Counted from the stretch's first letter, positions 8,552-16,329 are shown. The stretch is 50,537 nt of DNA from Franzmannia pantelleriensis (GCF_900102875.1 NZ_FNGH01000020.1:1-50537); one strand, 5' to 3'. The notes: generated by a model from the sequence alone, not told the origin. Translations and numbers: made by a program.

Positions 8552-9889
8552 ATGACGCAGATGCACTGGGAGCGACTGCTCGACCCGAGCCGGCTCAACG
8601 ACAAGCCGCGCTCGGTGAGCAATGAGATCGGCCGTAGCCCGTTTCACAAGGATCATGACAGGATCGTCTTCGCCGGTTCGTTCCGGCGCCTGGGGCGCAA
8701 GACCCAGGTCCACCCGCTGACCGACAACGACCATATCCACACCCGGCTGACCCACTCGCTGGAAGTGGGCTGCGTGGGTCGCTCGTTGGGCATGATCGTC
8801 GGCGAGCAGCTCAGCCACCGGCTACCGCAGTGGATCACCCCGGCCGACCTCGGCGTCATCGTGCAGGCCGCCTGCCTGGGCCACGATATCGGCAACCCAC
8901 CGTTCGGTCACGCCGGCGAATACGCCATCCGCGACTGGTTCAAGCGCGCCGAACAGGACGGCAGCGGGCTGCTCGATGGCCTGTCGGATCTCGAGCGCGC
9001 CGACCTGCTGACCTACGAGGGCAATGCCCAGGGCTTTCGCGTGGTGACTCAGATCGAATACAACCAGTTCAAGGGTGGCATGCGCCTCACCGGCGCGACC
9101 CTCGGCACCCTGCTCAAATATCCCTGGACCGTGGAGCACGGCGGCAGCGCCGGCAAGTTCGGCAGCTACCAGTCCGAGGCGCACCTGCTCACCGAGGTCG
9201 CCGAGCGCCTGGGGCTCAAGCCGCGCGGCAGCAATGCCTGGTGCCGCCATCCGCTGGCCTGGTTGGTCGAAGCGGCAGACGACATCTGCTACGCGCTGCT
9301 GGATCTCGAGGATGGCCTGGAGATGGGCATCCTGCGCTACGACGAGGTCGCCGAGGTGCTGACCCAGATCGCCGGTGGCAAGCCGCCGGAGTATGACGCC
9401 ATGCTGCGCGACGGGGTTTCCCAGCGGCGGCGCATCGCTGCGCTGCGCGGTGCGGCCATGGAGCGTGCGGTCAGCGATGTGGGGGCGGTATTCGTCCAGC
9501 ATGAGAGCGAACTGCTCAACGGTGCACTCGAGCACGACCTGCTGGAGCTGTGCCATCCGGATCTCGACTGGGGGGTCAAGTCCGCCAAGCAGCTGGCCCG
9601 CGAGCGGATCTTCCAGAATGAGCGCAAGGCCAAGCTGGAGATCGGCGCCTACACCACCCTGGGGATTCTGCTCGAGGCTTTTATCGGCGCCGCCCATGAG
9701 CTGCACTATCACGGCGAGTCGAGCTTCAAGCACCAGCGGGTGCTGGCACTGATCGGCGAGAATACGCCGCGTCGCTCCTGGTCGCTCTACGCCAGCTACC
9801 GGCGCATGCTCGATTTCATCGGTGGCATGACCGACCACTACGCCGTCGACCTGGCCCAGGAAATGGGCGGGCGGCTCAAGGGGGATTGA
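8552..9889 (+). CDS. dgt: dGTPase / deoxynucleoside triphosphate triphosphohydrolase
   Basis: HD-superfamily enzyme that hydrolyses dNTPs to the nucleoside and triphosphate. The 445-residue protein carries FAGSFRRLGRKTQV (40-53), the metal-binding RLTHSLEV (65-72, His68) and the HD pair in ACLGHDIGNPPFGHAGE (107-123, His111-Asp112), with a second metal Asp expected in AADDICYALLD. The length fits the dGTPase-like type 1 subfamily. The start has AAGGAGG nine bases upstream. It converges with the NERD gene with only 15 bp between stops and is preceded by a palindromic element. Substrate preference (dGTP or all dNTPs) cannot be told from sequence alone. Confidence 0.94.
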   Translation: MTQMHWERLLDPSRLNDKPRSVSNEIGRSPFHKDHDRIVFAGSFRRLGRKTQVHPLTDNDHIHTRLTHSLEVGCVGRSLGMIVGEQLSHRLPQWITPADLGVIVQAACLGHDIGNPPFGHAGEYAIRDWFKRAEQDGSGLLDGLSDLERADLLTYEGNAQGFRVVTQIEYNQFKGGMRLTGATLGTLLKYPWTVEHGGSAGKFGSYQSEAHLLTEVAERLGLKPRGSNAWCRHPLAWLVEAADDICYALLDLEDGLEMGILRYDEVAEVLTQIAGGKPPEYDAMLRDGVSQRRRIAALRGAAMERAVSDVGAVFVQHESELLNGALEHDLLELCHPDLDWGVKSAKQLARERIFQNERKAKLEIGAYTTLGILLEAFIGAAHELHYHGESSFKHQRVLALIGENTPRRSWSLYASYRRMLDFIGGMTDHYAVDLAQEMGGRLKGD

Positions 9890-9904
9890 GCGATAGCCCT
9901 GGGC

Positions 9905-10816
9905 TCAGACGGAGGGTTCCTGGAGATGCTGCAACTCGACCAGCGCGGCGCGCTGCATCAGAGCACGGATGGCGCGGTCGTGCGTGGCATCGTCGAACGG
10001 GCCGAGCGGCATCACGGCGAGCTGCTCGGAGAGCTTGTCGCCGCCGACCACCAGCAGGTCGTCGTCGGCCTGACTGGCATCGATCTCCCAGCCGGGCAGT
10101 GCCAGCACCCCCTTTACCGGCACTGTGGTGCCGCACTCCTGCGCCAACCATTTGCGTAGCCATTTGACGGCCTGGCGGGTCTTGAGCAGCGGACGGCGCT
10201 CGCTCCAGCCTGGAAAGCGCAATCGCTGTCGCTCTACGGCGACCTGGTTGCGTCCTTCGCCGCCGGGGTCCACCGGCCAGGTGCGGGCGCGGGTCTCGAT
10301 CACGAACACGCCGTGGGGGGTGACCGCGACGTGGTCGATGGTATAGGTGTCGGCGGGGATGTCATGGAAGATGTGATAGGGGTGGGCGTCGGGGCGCACC
10401 AGGCGCTCCAGTTCCTGGCCGATCACCAGCTCGCAGGCCAGGCCAAGCTTGAGGCGACGGATACGCTGATAATCGCGGATCAGCAGGAAGCAGAACACCA
10501 TCACCAGCAGCGTGCTGAGCAGCCCGTAGAGGCTCCATTCCACCCAGTCCTGCTGGCTGGCGAACAGCATGCGGCCCATGCCGTACACCAGCGGTGCCAG
10601 CACCACGATAGGCCCCAACGCGCCGTTGAGAAACAGGCTGGCAAAGGCGCGGTCGAGGCGGTCGCGCAGCGCCTGGCCAGGCTCGCGCAGCGGGTGGGCA
10701 TCGAACGGCGAGCGCACCCGCGCGTCGTGCAGATTGCGCAGCGCGAGAACGATTACCGCGGTTGCCCCCAGGGGGAACATAAAGATCAGCGGTAGTAGGT
10801 ATTCCAGCCAGGCCAT
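9905..10816 (-). CDS. Membrane-anchored NERD domain protein
   Basis: A 303-residue protein with two or three N-terminal membrane segments (about residues 5-26, 62-82 and 92-113) and a NERD (nuclease-related) domain. The domain runs from about residue 125 to 240: GLACELVIGQELERL, then DIPADTYTIDHVAVTPHGVFVIETRARTW, which matches the NERD core (D-H-V-x-V-x-x-x-G-V-F-V-I-E-x-K) with Arg where Lys is common. NERD is distantly related to Holliday-junction resolvase and restriction-endonuclease folds. The biological role is unknown. It is convergent with dgt and divergent from the sirtuin gene, so it is probably a single-gene unit. Confidence 0.87.
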   Translation of the reverse strand: MAWLEYLLPLIFMFPLGATAVIVLALRNLHDARVRSPFDAHPLREPGQALRDRLDRAFASLFLNGALGPIVVLAPLVYGMGRMLFASQQDWVEWSLYGLLSTLLVMVFCFLLIRDYQRIRRLKLGLACELVIGQELERLVRPDAHPYHIFHDIPADTYTIDHVAVTPHGVFVIETRARTWPVDPGGEGRNQVAVERQRLRFPGWSERRPLLKTRQAVKWLRKWLAQECGTTVPVKGVLALPGWEIDASQADDDLLVVGGDKLSEQLAVMPLGPFDDATHDRAIRALMQRAALVELQHLQEPSV

Positions 10817-10964
10817 CGGCAGCGGTCCTTACCTAGTGGGATGGATTGCCATACGGCGGTGACGATTGCGCGTTCATTCTAGCTAACCTCGGCAGGCTTG
10901 CGTGAACAATGTCATCATTTGTGGTTCCAAGATCATCGTCACCGGCCTGCAGAGTGAGCCCTCT

Positions 10965-11852
10965 ATGACGACTATGCCGCCTAGCGCCTCCAGCACAGAA
11001 GCGGCGAGCGATGTTCCGGCCCATGTCGCCAGGGCCGCCGCGTCGCTCGCGCGGTTCATCACCCGCCATCCGCGGCTGGTGGTGCTGACCGGTGCCGGTG
11101 TCAGCACCGACAGTGGCATTCCCGACTACCGCGACGGCGATGGCGCCTGGAAGCGTCCGCCGCCGATGAATCACCAGTCGTTCATGAGCAGTCATGCCGC
11201 CCGGCAACGCTACTGGGCTCGCGCTCTGGTTGGCTTTCGCGCACTCAGCGAGGCGCGTCCCGGGGCCTCCCACCGAGGTCTGGCGCTGCTCGAGCGGCTC
11301 GACCATATCGATACCCTGATCACCCAGAACGTCGACGGCCTGCATCAGCGCGCCGGCAACCGGCGTGTCATCGATCTTCACGGTCGCGCCGAGATCGTGC
11401 GCTGCATGAGCTGCGATGCGCGCCGCATGCGCCACGACCTGCATGCCGAGCTGGCGGCCAGGAATCCACGCTGGCTGGACGTGGAGGCGCGTATCGGCCC
11501 CGATGGCGATGCCGACTTGGAGCATGACTTCGGCACCTTTCAAGTGCCTGATTGCGCACGCTGCGGGCGAGGCATCTGGAAACCCGATGTGGTGTTCTTC
11601 GGTGATCGGGTGCCGGAGGCACGGGTCACCGCGGCCCGTGCAGCGGTCTCGCGCGGCGATGCGCTGCTGGTGGTGGGCTCGTCGCTGATGGTTTATTCCG
11701 GCTACCGCTTCGCCCGCCAGGCGGCGGCTGAGGGCAAGCCGCTGGCCTGCCTCAACCTCGGCCACACCCGGGCCGATGCGCTCTATGACCTCAAGCTCGA
11801 AGCGCCGATCGGGGCTACCCTCGAGGCGCTGGCGATCCATCTCGACGCATGA
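10965..11852 (+). CDS. NAD-dependent protein deacylase, SIR2 family
   Basis: Sirtuin that removes acyl groups from lysines using NAD+. It has the Rossmann motif GAGVSTDSGIPDYR, the QNVDGLH motif, the catalytic His in DLHGRAE, and two CxxC zinc pairs (CMSC and CARC) separated by an unusually long insert of about 44 residues. Near the C terminus are VVGSSLMVYSGYR and CLNLG, which bind NAD. The order of motifs resembles SIRT4-like class II sirtuins. I choose ATG 10965 (295 residues); the frame stays open to a GTG at 10902 and another Met lies at 10974, and none has a clear ribosome site. It ends six bases from the convergent lipoprotein gene. Confidence 0.93.
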   Translation: MTTMPPSASSTEAASDVPAHVARAAASLARFITRHPRLVVLTGAGVSTDSGIPDYRDGDGAWKRPPPMNHQSFMSSHAARQRYWARALVGFRALSEARPGASHRGLALLERLDHIDTLITQNVDGLHQRAGNRRVIDLHGRAEIVRCMSCDARRMRHDLHAELAARNPRWLDVEARIGPDGDADLEHDFGTFQVPDCARCGRGIWKPDVVFFGDRVPEARVTAARAAVSRGDALLVVGSSLMVYSGYRFARQAAAEGKPLACLNLGHTRADALYDLKLEAPIGATLEALAIHLDA

Positions 11853-11858
11853 CGTCTC

Positions 11859-12290
11859 TCAGCGCGGTGTCAGCGGTATCTCGATGCGCTGAGAGCCGAT
11901 TTGCGCTCCCGTCACTTCTACCTGTTCGCTGTTGCGGTGGGTGATGCGGCCGTCGTCGCGAATCTCGGCAATCAGCGCGTAGTTACGTTCGGTTTCTATG
12001 GCGCGGGCGTCGAACTGCAGGCTGACATCCATTGGCGTATCGCTGACCTGTGACGAGGTGGTCTCGGCGATCAATTCGCCGCGGGCGCCGTCGGCCTCCA
12101 GGGATTCGAGGGCCACGCGCAGCGTGGCGCTATCGCCCGTCTCCAATGCTGAGTCGGGCACCACGCGAGTCTCCAGGGTGGCGAAATCCGGGCGTCCGGC
12201 GCAGGCGGCCAGCAGCGCGGTACACAGGCAGATCGCGGCGATGTGCCAGGCGCGGCGCGCCAGCGCAGGGCGAATGGGGTCTTGGGTCAT
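11859..12290 (-). CDS. YscW/YbaY-family lipoprotein
   Basis: A 143-residue lipoprotein: basic N terminus, hydrophobic stretch and the lipobox LLAAC with the lipidated Cys near residue 30. The mature part has the YbaY/YscW-type beta-sandwich pattern: ATLRVALESL, then a conserved region DTPMDVSLQFDARAIETERNYALIAEIRDDGRITHRNSEQ (about 84-124). Members act as type III pilotins or are outer-membrane lipoproteins of unknown role; nothing nearby suggests type III secretion. The start has AGGAGA eight bases upstream. It follows yciH by 14 bp and is likely cotranscribed with it. Confidence 0.8.
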   Translation of the reverse strand: MTQDPIRPALARRAWHIAAICLCTALLAACAGRPDFATLETRVVPDSALETGDSATLRVALESLEADGARGELIAETTSSQVSDTPMDVSLQFDARAIETERNYALIAEIRDDGRITHRNSEQVEVTGAQIGSQRIEIPLTPR

Positions 12291-12304
12291 GGGGAGTCTC
12301 CTGA

Positions 12305-12679
12305 TCAGCCGCCGGCCAGCTTGACGCGGTAGCCTTGGCGAGTGAGTGCGTCGCGTAAGGTGTCGCGGTGGTCGCCCTGGATTTCAATGATGCCGTGCTT
12401 AACGGCGCCGCCGGTGCCACAGCGCTTCTTGAGCGACTTGGCCAGCACCTTGAGCTCGGCGTCGCCCAGCGGTACGCCTTCGATGGTGGTGACGCCCTTG
12501 CCTTTCCTGCCGCTGGTTTCGCGGCGGATGCGCACCACGCCATCGAGTTCGGCCAGGCGGGCCTGCTCAGCTTGGGATGCGCACTCGCAGTCATCGACCG
12601 GCGCGCGACACCCGGGGCAGATGTCGCCATGCTCGGTGGAGTAGACGAGTCCACTGAGCTGGTCGCGAAGGGATGCCAT
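12305..12679 (-). CDS. yciH: SUI1/eIF1-like translation factor YciH
   Basis: A 124-residue bacterial homologue of eukaryotic initiation factor 1, thought to influence start-site fidelity and stress translation. It starts with a short Cys-rich segment (CPGCRAPVDDCEC, about 21-33) followed by the SUI1 core VRIRRETSGRKGKGVTTIEG, LKKRCGTGGAVKHG and IIEIQGDHRDTLRDALTRQGY. The chosen ATG has AGGAG eight bases upstream; the frame is open further up without a ribosome site. A pair of inverted DnaA-box-like sequences lies 77-116 bp upstream, in the probable promoter region. Confidence 0.95.
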   Translation of the reverse strand: MASLRDQLSGLVYSTEHGDICPGCRAPVDDCECASQAEQARLAELDGVVRIRRETSGRKGKGVTTIEGVPLGDAELKVLAKSLKKRCGTGGAVKHGIIEIQGDHRDTLRDALTRQGYRVKLAGG

Positions 12680-12755
12680 ATTGATGCTCCTGCTCGGGCA
12701 ATGCCCGGTTGAGAGTGTCGCACCATGATACCCGAGGGCGTCCCAGCCCGGCAGG

Positions 12756-12798
12756 GGGTTATCCACTGCGGGTGGTCGCGAGGCGCTGTGGATAACCC
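12756..12798. promoter_or_regulatory. Inverted pair of DnaA-box-like sequences forming an 11-bp dyad
   Basis: GGGTTATCCAC (12756-12766) and GTGGATAACCC (12788-12798) are perfect inverted repeats. Each contains a DnaA 9-mer: TTATCCACT (8 of 9) on the plus strand at 12759 and TTATCCACA (9 of 9) on the minus strand at 12787-12795. They lie between the phosphatase gene and yciH. They could bind DnaA, form a transcript hairpin, or be chance. Confidence 0.5.
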
Positions 12799-12814
12799 GA
12801 GGCCGAGCCTTGTG

Positions 12815-13492
12815 TCAGGTGGTGGCAACCTGTGGCAGCAGCAGTCGACCGATCACGGTAGGTAGCTGATGCATGTTACTGATGCTGATGGCGCCGTCAG
12901 GCGTGGCTTCGACATCGGGGAAGCGGTTGAGATGCACCACTCGCATGCCGGCCGCCAGGGCCGCCTTGACGCCGACGATGGCATCGTCGATTGCCAGACA
13001 TTCGTCGGCCCGGTATCCCATGATGCTGGCGGCATGCAGATAGAGGCAGGGGTCGGGCTTCCAGCAGTTGGCGGTATAGCCGCTGAACAGGTTGTCGCCG
13101 AAGGCCTCGGCCAGGCCAGTGGCGCGCAGGCCGGCGCGGATCTTGCTCTCAGGGCCGTTGGAGACCACGGCGCGGGGAAAGTCTCCCAGGGCATCGAGCG
13201 CCTCGCGCACGCCGGGTAGCGGCAGCAATTCGTTGTCGATGCGATCGGCGAGCCGACGGCGCATCTCGCCTTCGGAGTGGCTGAGCCGCTGGGGGTCGAT
13301 GGATCCGTGGCGGCGCTGCAGCTCTGCCACGATGTTACAGAAGCGTGCGCCGCGAAACTCCCCCATGTAATCGCTGGGAGAAAAGGGCAGGCCCGCCTGG
13401 GTGAGGCTCTCCGCCATCTCGGCGGCCAGCAACGGCTCGCTGTCGACGAGGGTGCCGTCGCAATCGAAAAGTAGGCATCGAGGTGTTGCCAT
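12815..13492 (-). CDS. HAD-IA family hydrolase, YieH/6-phosphogluconate phosphatase-like
   Basis: A 225-residue haloacid-dehalogenase phosphatase. Motif I is CLLFDCDGTLVDSEP (residues 6-20, nucleophile Asp10), motif II is VVSNG, the motif III Lys lies in WKPDP and motif IV is AIDDAIVG. FRGARFCNI in the cap and LFSGYTANCWKPDPCLYLHAA closely resemble E. coli YieH, a 6-phosphogluconate phosphatase. The substrate is an inference from that likeness. The ATG at 13492 has AGAGGT seven bases upstream. It is a single gene, with about 135 bp between its stop and yciH. Confidence 0.9.
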   Translation of the reverse strand: MATPRCLLFDCDGTLVDSEPLLAAEMAESLTQAGLPFSPSDYMGEFRGARFCNIVAELQRRHGSIDPQRLSHSEGEMRRRLADRIDNELLPLPGVREALDALGDFPRAVVSNGPESKIRAGLRATGLAEAFGDNLFSGYTANCWKPDPCLYLHAASIMGYRADECLAIDDAIVGVKAALAAGMRVVHLNRFPDVEATPDGAISISNMHQLPTVIGRLLLPQVATT

Positions 13493-13803
13493 TGCCAGAC
13501 CTCTATCGGCGCAAGTCAAGGACTTATAACCCTAGTGTTACAGATATCGGCCTATCTTGCCCAATATTGAGGGTCATTTTCCGCATTTTTTGAACACTGT
13601 TCGCCAATGCGCAGATCAGCCGCGTCCTCGTACCGAACATCGTGGCCCCCTCTGACACACCGACCCGGCGTGTCGAATCTGCCCCATGTGTCATATGTCG
13701 CCACCCGTTTCGCCGTTTTGCGCGGGGACATGGGGGCTACCTGGCATGCCGGGGTCTTTGCAAGTTAATGTTTTTTAAGGATTTTTATTTTTCATGGCAT
13801 GAG
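13493..13803. other. Regulatory region upstream of the acidic-protein genes
   Basis: Non-coding as far as I can tell; a 63-residue frame at 13642 has no ribosome site or recognisable product. It holds several dyads: GAACACTGTTC (13592-13602), TGACAC/GTGTCG arms at 13653-13658 and 13670-13675, and CCCCATGTGTC (13682-13692) facing GGGACATGGGG. They could be sites for an activator of the sigma-54-like promoter at 13804. Confidence 0.45.
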
Positions 13804-13820
13804 GTGGCATGGCCGCTGCA
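13804..13820 (+). promoter_or_regulatory. Candidate sigma-54 promoter of the acidic-protein gene
   Basis: GTGGCATGGCCGCTGCA fits TGGCACG-N4-TTGCA with two changes and the correct GG-to-GC spacing. The predicted start, near 13831, leaves a leader of about 108 nt before the ATG at 13939. Confidence 0.6.
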
Positions 13821-13938
13821 ATACTCAGGGTGAGAGACGAACAGCATCGAAGCGACGCAGCAAGTTCGATTCGATACCTAGCAATAGGCGGTACGTCTTC
13901 ACACTCAGCAAGCACTGAAGACAAATGGAGGTGCGAGC

Positions 13939-14229
13939 ATGATGTCCAAGGAATTTCTCAAGAAGATCGGTATTCTCGGCGTTTCTTTCGGCCTGATCGC
14001 CAGCCCGCTGGCCTTCGCCGACATGCACGACGAAGAGTACGAGCCGCAGGACCCGGCGCCGCAGGAAGAGCCTGCACCGGATGTTGACGGCAACGATGAA
14101 TTCGGTGGCACCGATTACGACACCGAATATGAGGATGAGGAAGAAGAGTTCACCTTCGATGACGAGGAAGAGAACGAAGAGGAAGAGTGGGAAACGCCTG
14201 AAGAGGACGACGAAGAGCAGTCCTGGTAA
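13939..14229 (+). CDS. Small acidic secreted protein, paralogue 1
   Basis: A 96-residue protein of unknown function. Residues 1-27 are a signal peptide (MMSKEFLKKIGILGVSFGLI then SPLAFA, cleavage before DMHDEEYEPQDPAPQ). The mature 69 residues hold about 37 Asp/Glu and no Lys or Arg, with runs such as YEDEEEEFTFDDEEENEEEE, and end in EEQSW. The composition suggests an unfolded polyanion, possibly binding cations or cationic peptides in the periplasm; this is inference. The start has GGAGG upstream. Paralogue 2 follows 109 bp downstream and paralogue 3 after a terminator. The intervening GGCGCCC-AGGGAC-GGGCGCC hairpin (14246-14265) has no T run. Confidence 0.82.
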   Translation: MMSKEFLKKIGILGVSFGLIASPLAFADMHDEEYEPQDPAPQEEPAPDVDGNDEFGGTDYDTEYEDEEEEFTFDDEEENEEEEWETPEEDDEEQSW

Positions 14230-14338
14230 CAGCGGCTGACTCGGGCGCCCAGGGACGGGCGCCAGCGACCACAGGGATGCTTTGCTTCACTCGCTATCGA
14301 CAGCGTCATATGGCGCACCCCAATGGAGGATGTACGAC

Positions 14339-14632
14339 ATGATGTCCAAGGACTTTCTGAAGAAAATCGGAATTCTGGGTGTTTCGTTTGGCTTGATCGC
14401 CAGCCCACTGGCCTTCGCCGACATGCACGACGAAGAGTACGAGCCGCAAGACCCGGCGCCGCAGGAAGAGCCGGCACCTGATGTCGACGGTGGCGACGAG
14501 TTCGGCACCAATGACGACGAATTCGACACTGAGTACGAAGACGAGGAAGAAGAGTTCACTTTCGACGAAGAGGAAGAGAACGAAGAGGAGGAGTGGGAGA
14601 CTCCTGAGGACGATGAAGAGCAGTCCTGGTAA
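14339..14632 (+). CDS. Small acidic secreted protein, paralogue 2
   Basis: A 97-residue close copy of paralogue 1: the signal peptide differs only at residue 5 (Asp for Glu), and the mature part differs mainly by a small insertion (TNDDEF) near residue 58 and the loss of one acidic residue near the EEQSW end. It is a recent tandem duplicate by appearance. ATG at 14339 has GGAGGA eight bases upstream; longer in-frame starts lack this. No promoter is evident between copies 1 and 2, so they are probably cotranscribed and end at the terminator at 14735. Function unknown. Confidence 0.82.
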   Translation: MMSKDFLKKIGILGVSFGLIASPLAFADMHDEEYEPQDPAPQEEPAPDVDGGDEFGTNDDEFDTEYEDEEEEFTFDEEEENEEEEWETPEDDEEQSW

Positions 14633-14734
14633 TCATTGAACCGTTCCCTTGCAAGATGATGCTGCCCAGGGAGGGGCGGTGGGCTCTCCCCCTCGAGCCC
14701 CAGCGTGTGTCCACTGCACGTTGATCACAGCGCT

Positions 14735-14768
14735 GCCGCTTCCGGCCACCCCCGGAAGCGGCTTTTTT
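14735..14768 (+). terminator. Rho-independent terminator after acidic paralogues 1-2
   Basis: GCCGCTTCCGG (14735-14745) pairs perfectly with CCGGAAGCGGC (14752-14762), followed by six T. It implies that paralogue 3 has its own promoter in 14769-14865, where I see only weak -10-like AT-rich sequences. Confidence 0.93.
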
Positions 14769-14879
14769 ATTGGGCAGCACTTGTACAGGTTGCCATATAG
14801 TTCTACAGTATTTGTTCGTCAGGTGTTCGTGGTCATTCATCACACGCTGACGCTAATGGATTAACGAGAGGTAAGTGAC

Positions 14880-15245
14880 ATGATGTCCAAGGAATTTCTC
14901 AAGAAGGTAGGTATCGTTGGTGTGTCATTCGGTCTGATTGCCAGCCCGCTGGCTTTTGCCGACATGCACGACGAAGGGTACGAGCCTCAAGATCCGGCGC
15001 CGCAGGAAGCGACTGACGTCGAAACCACTACCGACAGCGGTATGGGCTCCGCCGACGGCGATGCGACTCACGGCGGCGTCGGCACTGACGATCCGACCAT
15101 GGGTACCGAATCGGCCCCGGAAATGGATGACATCGATTCCGCAGGTGACGGATCTTCTTCGCCCGAACACGGCGGTGTAGGGTCCGATGACCCCGATCAC
15201 GGGACCGAGTCGCTGCCGGACTTCGAAGATGATGACGCCACCTGA
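14880..15245 (+). CDS. Small acidic secreted protein, paralogue 3, with internal duplication
   Basis: A 121-residue protein sharing the signal peptide and the first 16 mature residues (DMHDEGYEPQDPAPQE) with paralogues 1 and 2, then diverging. The remainder holds two copies of the unit HGGVG(T/S)DDP-x2-GTES-xP, near residues 64-82 and 99-117, separated by an acidic linker, so it is less extreme in charge and richer in Gly, Thr and Ser. AGAGG lies nine bases before the ATG. A terminator follows. Function unknown; probably periplasmic. Confidence 0.8.
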   Translation: MMSKEFLKKVGIVGVSFGLIASPLAFADMHDEGYEPQDPAPQEATDVETTTDSGMGSADGDATHGGVGTDDPTMGTESAPEMDDIDSAGDGSSSPEHGGVGSDDPDHGTESLPDFEDDDAT

Positions 15246-15268
15246 ACAGCGTGATGCGTTAATGATGA

Positions 15269-15293
15269 GCCGCCCCTGCCGGGCGGCTTTTTT
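15269..15293. terminator. Terminator between acidic paralogue 3 and ghrB
   Basis: GCCGCCC (15269-15275) pairs with GGGCGGC (15281-15287), followed by a run of T on the plus strand. It lies between convergent genes and mainly serves the plus-strand gene. Confidence 0.88.
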
Positions 15294-15297
15294 GTGG

Positions 15298-16287
15298 TTA
15301 GCCGCCGCGGCGCGACGTCCATGCGGCCTCGTTGACCAAGTTGATCGGGCGCTCGCCATTGAGTGCCAGGGTCAGGTTGTCGACTGCCCGCTGGGCCATG
15401 GCGGTGCGCGTTTCGTGGGTTGCCGAGCCGATATGCGGCAGTGCCACGACATTGGCCAGATATGGCAGCGGTGAGTCTGCCGCCAGCGGTTCCTGTTCGA
15501 ACACATCCAGCCCGGCGGCGTGTAGCTGGCCGTTCTGCAGTGCGTCGATCAGCGCAGCTTCATCGACCACCTTGCCGCGGGCGATATTGATGAAGATGGC
15601 GCCGGGCTTCATCAGGCCCAACTCGCGTGCGCCAATCAACTTCTCGGTGTCGGCGGTGAGCGGAACGGTCACGCAGACGAAATCGGCCTCGGCCAGCAAG
15701 GCGTCCATGTCACGGCGCCGAGCACCGAGTTCGGCTTCGAGCTGGGGTTTGGGCGAGGCGTTGGAGTAGAGAATGGGCATATTGAAGCCCAGCGCGCCCC
15801 GCCGCGCGATGGCGGCACCGATACGGCCCATGCCGATCAGGCCCAGGGTCTTGCCGTGTACGTCGCTGCCGAACTGCGCCTCGCCGATGCTCTCCTGCCA
15901 GTCGCCGCGCTTGATGAAGTCGGCAAGCTCTACTACCCGGCGTGCGCTGGCCATGATCAGCGTAAAGGCGGTGTCGGCGGTGGTCTCGGTGAGTACGTCC
16001 GGGGTATTGCAGAGCAGGATATTGCGCTCGGTGAGCGCCTCGACCGGGTAGTTATCGTAGCCCACCGAGATCGTCGCCACTGCTTCGAGCTGAGGCGCGC
16101 TGTCCAGCAGCGCCGGCGTCAGCGGTAGGCCGGCGCCGATTACGCCGTGGGCTTGGCTCAGCGCCTCACGAAAGGCCGGGTCGTCGGTGGAGGCGAGGTC
16201 GGCGAAGTAGTCGACGTGAAAGTCGTGCCGCAGCGCCGCGAGCTGACTGTCGCTGAGGCGTCGATAGGCCACGATACGTTTGTTCAT
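15298..16287 (-). CDS. ghrB: 2-hydroxyacid dehydrogenase, glyoxylate/hydroxypyruvate reductase B-like
   Basis: NAD(P)H-dependent reductase of glyoxylate, hydroxypyruvate or 2-ketogluconate. The 329-residue protein is standard length and closely resembles E. coli GhrB: TISVGYDNYPVEAL (73-86), TPDVLTETTADTAFTLIMAS (94-113), the Rossmann GMGRIGAAIARR (about 151-162), Arg in NIARGKVVDE, the Glu in DVFEQEPL and the catalytic His in LPHIGSATHETR. The start has GGGGAG seven bases upstream. It converges with the acidic-protein cluster across a terminator; a palindromic repeat lies upstream at 16330. Exact substrate is an inference. Confidence 0.93.
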   Translation of the reverse strand: MNKRIVAYRRLSDSQLAALRHDFHVDYFADLASTDDPAFREALSQAHGVIGAGLPLTPALLDSAPQLEAVATISVGYDNYPVEALTERNILLCNTPDVLTETTADTAFTLIMASARRVVELADFIKRGDWQESIGEAQFGSDVHGKTLGLIGMGRIGAAIARRGALGFNMPILYSNASPKPQLEAELGARRRDMDALLAEADFVCVTVPLTADTEKLIGARELGLMKPGAIFINIARGKVVDEAALIDALQNGQLHAAGLDVFEQEPLAADSPLPYLANVVALPHIGSATHETRTAMAQRAVDNLTLALNGERPINLVNEAAWTSRRGG

Positions 16288-16329
16288 AAGCGCTCCCCGG
16301 AGAGGTGAATGAGACGTCGATCATAAGAC

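Noticed and set aside
13738-13773. Second sigma-54-like sequence, TGGCATGCC then TTTGCA
   Set aside because: The spacing between the -24 and -12 parts is about five bases too long.
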